A stretch of 64,000 nt of DNA from Pseudomonas mohnii (GTDB lineage: Bacteria > Pseudomonadota > Gammaproteobacteria > Pseudomonadales > Pseudomonadaceae). Positions within the stretch are counted from its first letter, which is position 1, and each line of letters begins with the position of its first letter. Both the position numbers and the translations under genes were made by a program. This document shows positions 63,301 through 64,000 of this stretch, one piece after another. The stretch is from the NCBI RefSeq assembly GCF_900105115.1, contig NZ_FNRV01000001.1:3643501-3707500 (forward strand). Reading direction: 5' to 3'. Below the pieces are notes generated by a model. It made no database searches. It had not been told where the DNA came from and saw only the letters and a list, made by a program, of their open reading frames with translations.

Positions 63301-63468
63301 CTTCAAGCTTCAAGTGTCGAGCGACAAGATGTAGGGGGGCAGCCTCAAGCTGCAAGCCTCAAGCTACAAGCCTCAAGCCTCAAGCCTCAAGCCTCAAGCT
63401 ACAAGGGAGAGGCAAACTCGCGTGCGCTTCAAGCTTGGAGCTTGGAGCTTGCAGCTTGCAGCTTCTTG
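63301..63468. repeat. Heptanucleotide repeat array at the gshB 3' end
   Basis: Units of 7 bp: on the plus strand about a dozen variants of CCTCAAG/CTGCAAG/CTACAAG (63301-63405, with a break near 63329-63342), a 20-bp spacer, and then CTTGGAG/CTTGCAG units (63428-63468) which are the reverse complement of CTCCAAG/CTGCAAG. The right block lies inside gshB. Confidence 0.9.
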
Positions 63469-64000
63469 TCGATAGCCTCCATTAGCAGGCCGCCAATGTC
63501 GGTACCGAACGCATTATCGATCTCGCGAATGCAGGTCGGGCTGGTGACGTTGATTTCCGTCAGGTGCTCGCCAATGACGTCCAGACCCACGAACAGCAGG
63601 CCTTTTTCCCGCAGGGTCGGGCCGACTTGCGCGGCGATCCAGCGATCTTTCTCGGTCAGCGGACGCGCTTCGCCACGGCCACCGGCGGCCAGGTTGCCAC
63701 GGGTTTCACCCGCGGCGGGAATGCGCGCCAGGCAGTAGTCCACCGGTTCGCCGTCGATCATCAGGATACGTTTGTCACCATCGATGATGGCGGGCAGGTA
63801 GCCCTGGATCATGATCTGCTGCTGACCGTGCAGGGTCAGGGTCTCGAGGATCACCGAGAGGTTCGGGTGGCCTGCGGTGTGGCGGAAAATCGACGAGCCG
63901 CCCATGCCGTCCAGCGGCTTGAGGATCACGTCCCCGTGGTGGTCGGCGAATTCGCGCAGCACATCCGGGCGACGGCTGACGATGGTCGGCGGCGTGCACT
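63429..64000 (-). CDS. gshB: Glutathione synthetase, C-terminal part (5' end outside window)
   Basis: GshB adds glycine to gamma-glutamylcysteine with ATP. About 190 residues are present, starting in the ATP-grasp domain: [57 protein letters not shown], and the metal-binding [20 protein letters not shown]. The frame is open to the window edge; upstream codons read TIVSRRPD. The last residues, [11 protein letters not shown], are encoded by heptanucleotide repeats and may not be part of the ancestral protein. Confidence 0.95.
   Translation of the reverse strand, partial: CTPPTIVSRRPDVLREFADHHGDVILKPLDGMGGSSIFRHTAGHPNLSVILETLTLHGQQQIMIQGYLPAIIDGDKRILMIDGEPVDYCLARIPAAGETRGNLAAGGRGEARPLTEKDRWIAAQVGPTLREKGLLFVGLDVIGEHLTEINVTSPTCIREIDNAFGTDIGGLLMEAIDKKLQAASSKLQA

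Noticed and set aside
63301-63468. CRISPR or iteron-type origin
   Set aside because: Units are only 7 bp, contiguous and partly inside gshB; no replication gene is near.

Overview
The window is a chromosomal stretch of a fluorescent-group Pseudomonas. Evidence: high GC, densely packed genes, Pseudomonas-type gene lengths and partners (inactive PyrC' with PyrB, MetX-MetW, PchP-like phosphatase, CadR/CadA), many short palindromic REP elements with the conserved flank TGTGGGAGC, and a gene order that, from memory, follows the P. aeruginosa PAO1 ptsP-to-gshB region with extra inserts. Both ends are cut: the left edge is the C-terminus of ptsP and the right edge the C-terminal part of gshB. I saw no tRNA, rRNA, CRISPR, prophage or classical IS.

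Layout. 1-4.2 kb: ptsP (partial), an NRDE/TANGO2 protein, a TauE/SafE exporter, lgt, thyA. 4.3-14 kb, accessory: cadR/cadA with a MerR-type promoter, then a LysR regulator and a five-gene phosphonate module (ABC ATPase, fused permease and binding protein of the 2-aminoethylphosphonate type, FAD oxidoreductase, PhnZ-like HD oxygenase). 14-17.4 kb: an uncharacterised membrane protein/GTPase pair (DUF2868/DUF3482) and folA. 17.5-24.4 kb: cystine symporter, PchP-like phosphatase, ilvD, an MFS exporter, and a RAYT transposase gene (REP-associated) sitting between two nearly identical REP doublets. 24.5-28.7 kb: rlmI-like, HDOD protein, mutM, ferredoxin, coaD. 28.8-34.2 kb: an aldehyde dehydrogenase/Tat small subunit/GMC dehydrogenase operon opposite a TetR gene, and a rhodanese. 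34.3-41.2 kb: AraC regulator, YheT hydrolase, a third M16 homologue without the zinc motif, rsmD, and an M16 peptidase pair. 41.5-48.8 kb: ftsYEX, rpoH, mtgA, a DUF423 protein, thiS, thiG, trmB. 48.9-57.5 kb: hemW, rdgB, DUF4426, metW, metX, yggT, proC, yggS on the minus strand, pilT on the plus strand, then an NlpC/P60 hydrolase. 57.7-64 kb: TM2 protein, pyrC', pyrB, pyrR, ruvX, yqgE, tonB, gshB.

The most interesting structure is the REP/RAYT system. About nineteen REP loci are scattered between genes. They fall into at least two doublet (REPIN) families, each recognisable by its internal spacer, and the stems vary in a compensatory way (GCGAGC, GCTAGC, GCCAGC, GCGGGC). One family encloses the single RAYT gene. 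Several REPINs touch stop codons, and one supplies the trmB stop codon and a terminator-like hairpin. The second notable system is the phosphonate module, which pairs a PhnZ-type oxygenase with an FAD oxidoreductase rather than PhnY, and contains no PhnW or PhnX. Statements about PAO1 gene order are from memory and were not searched.
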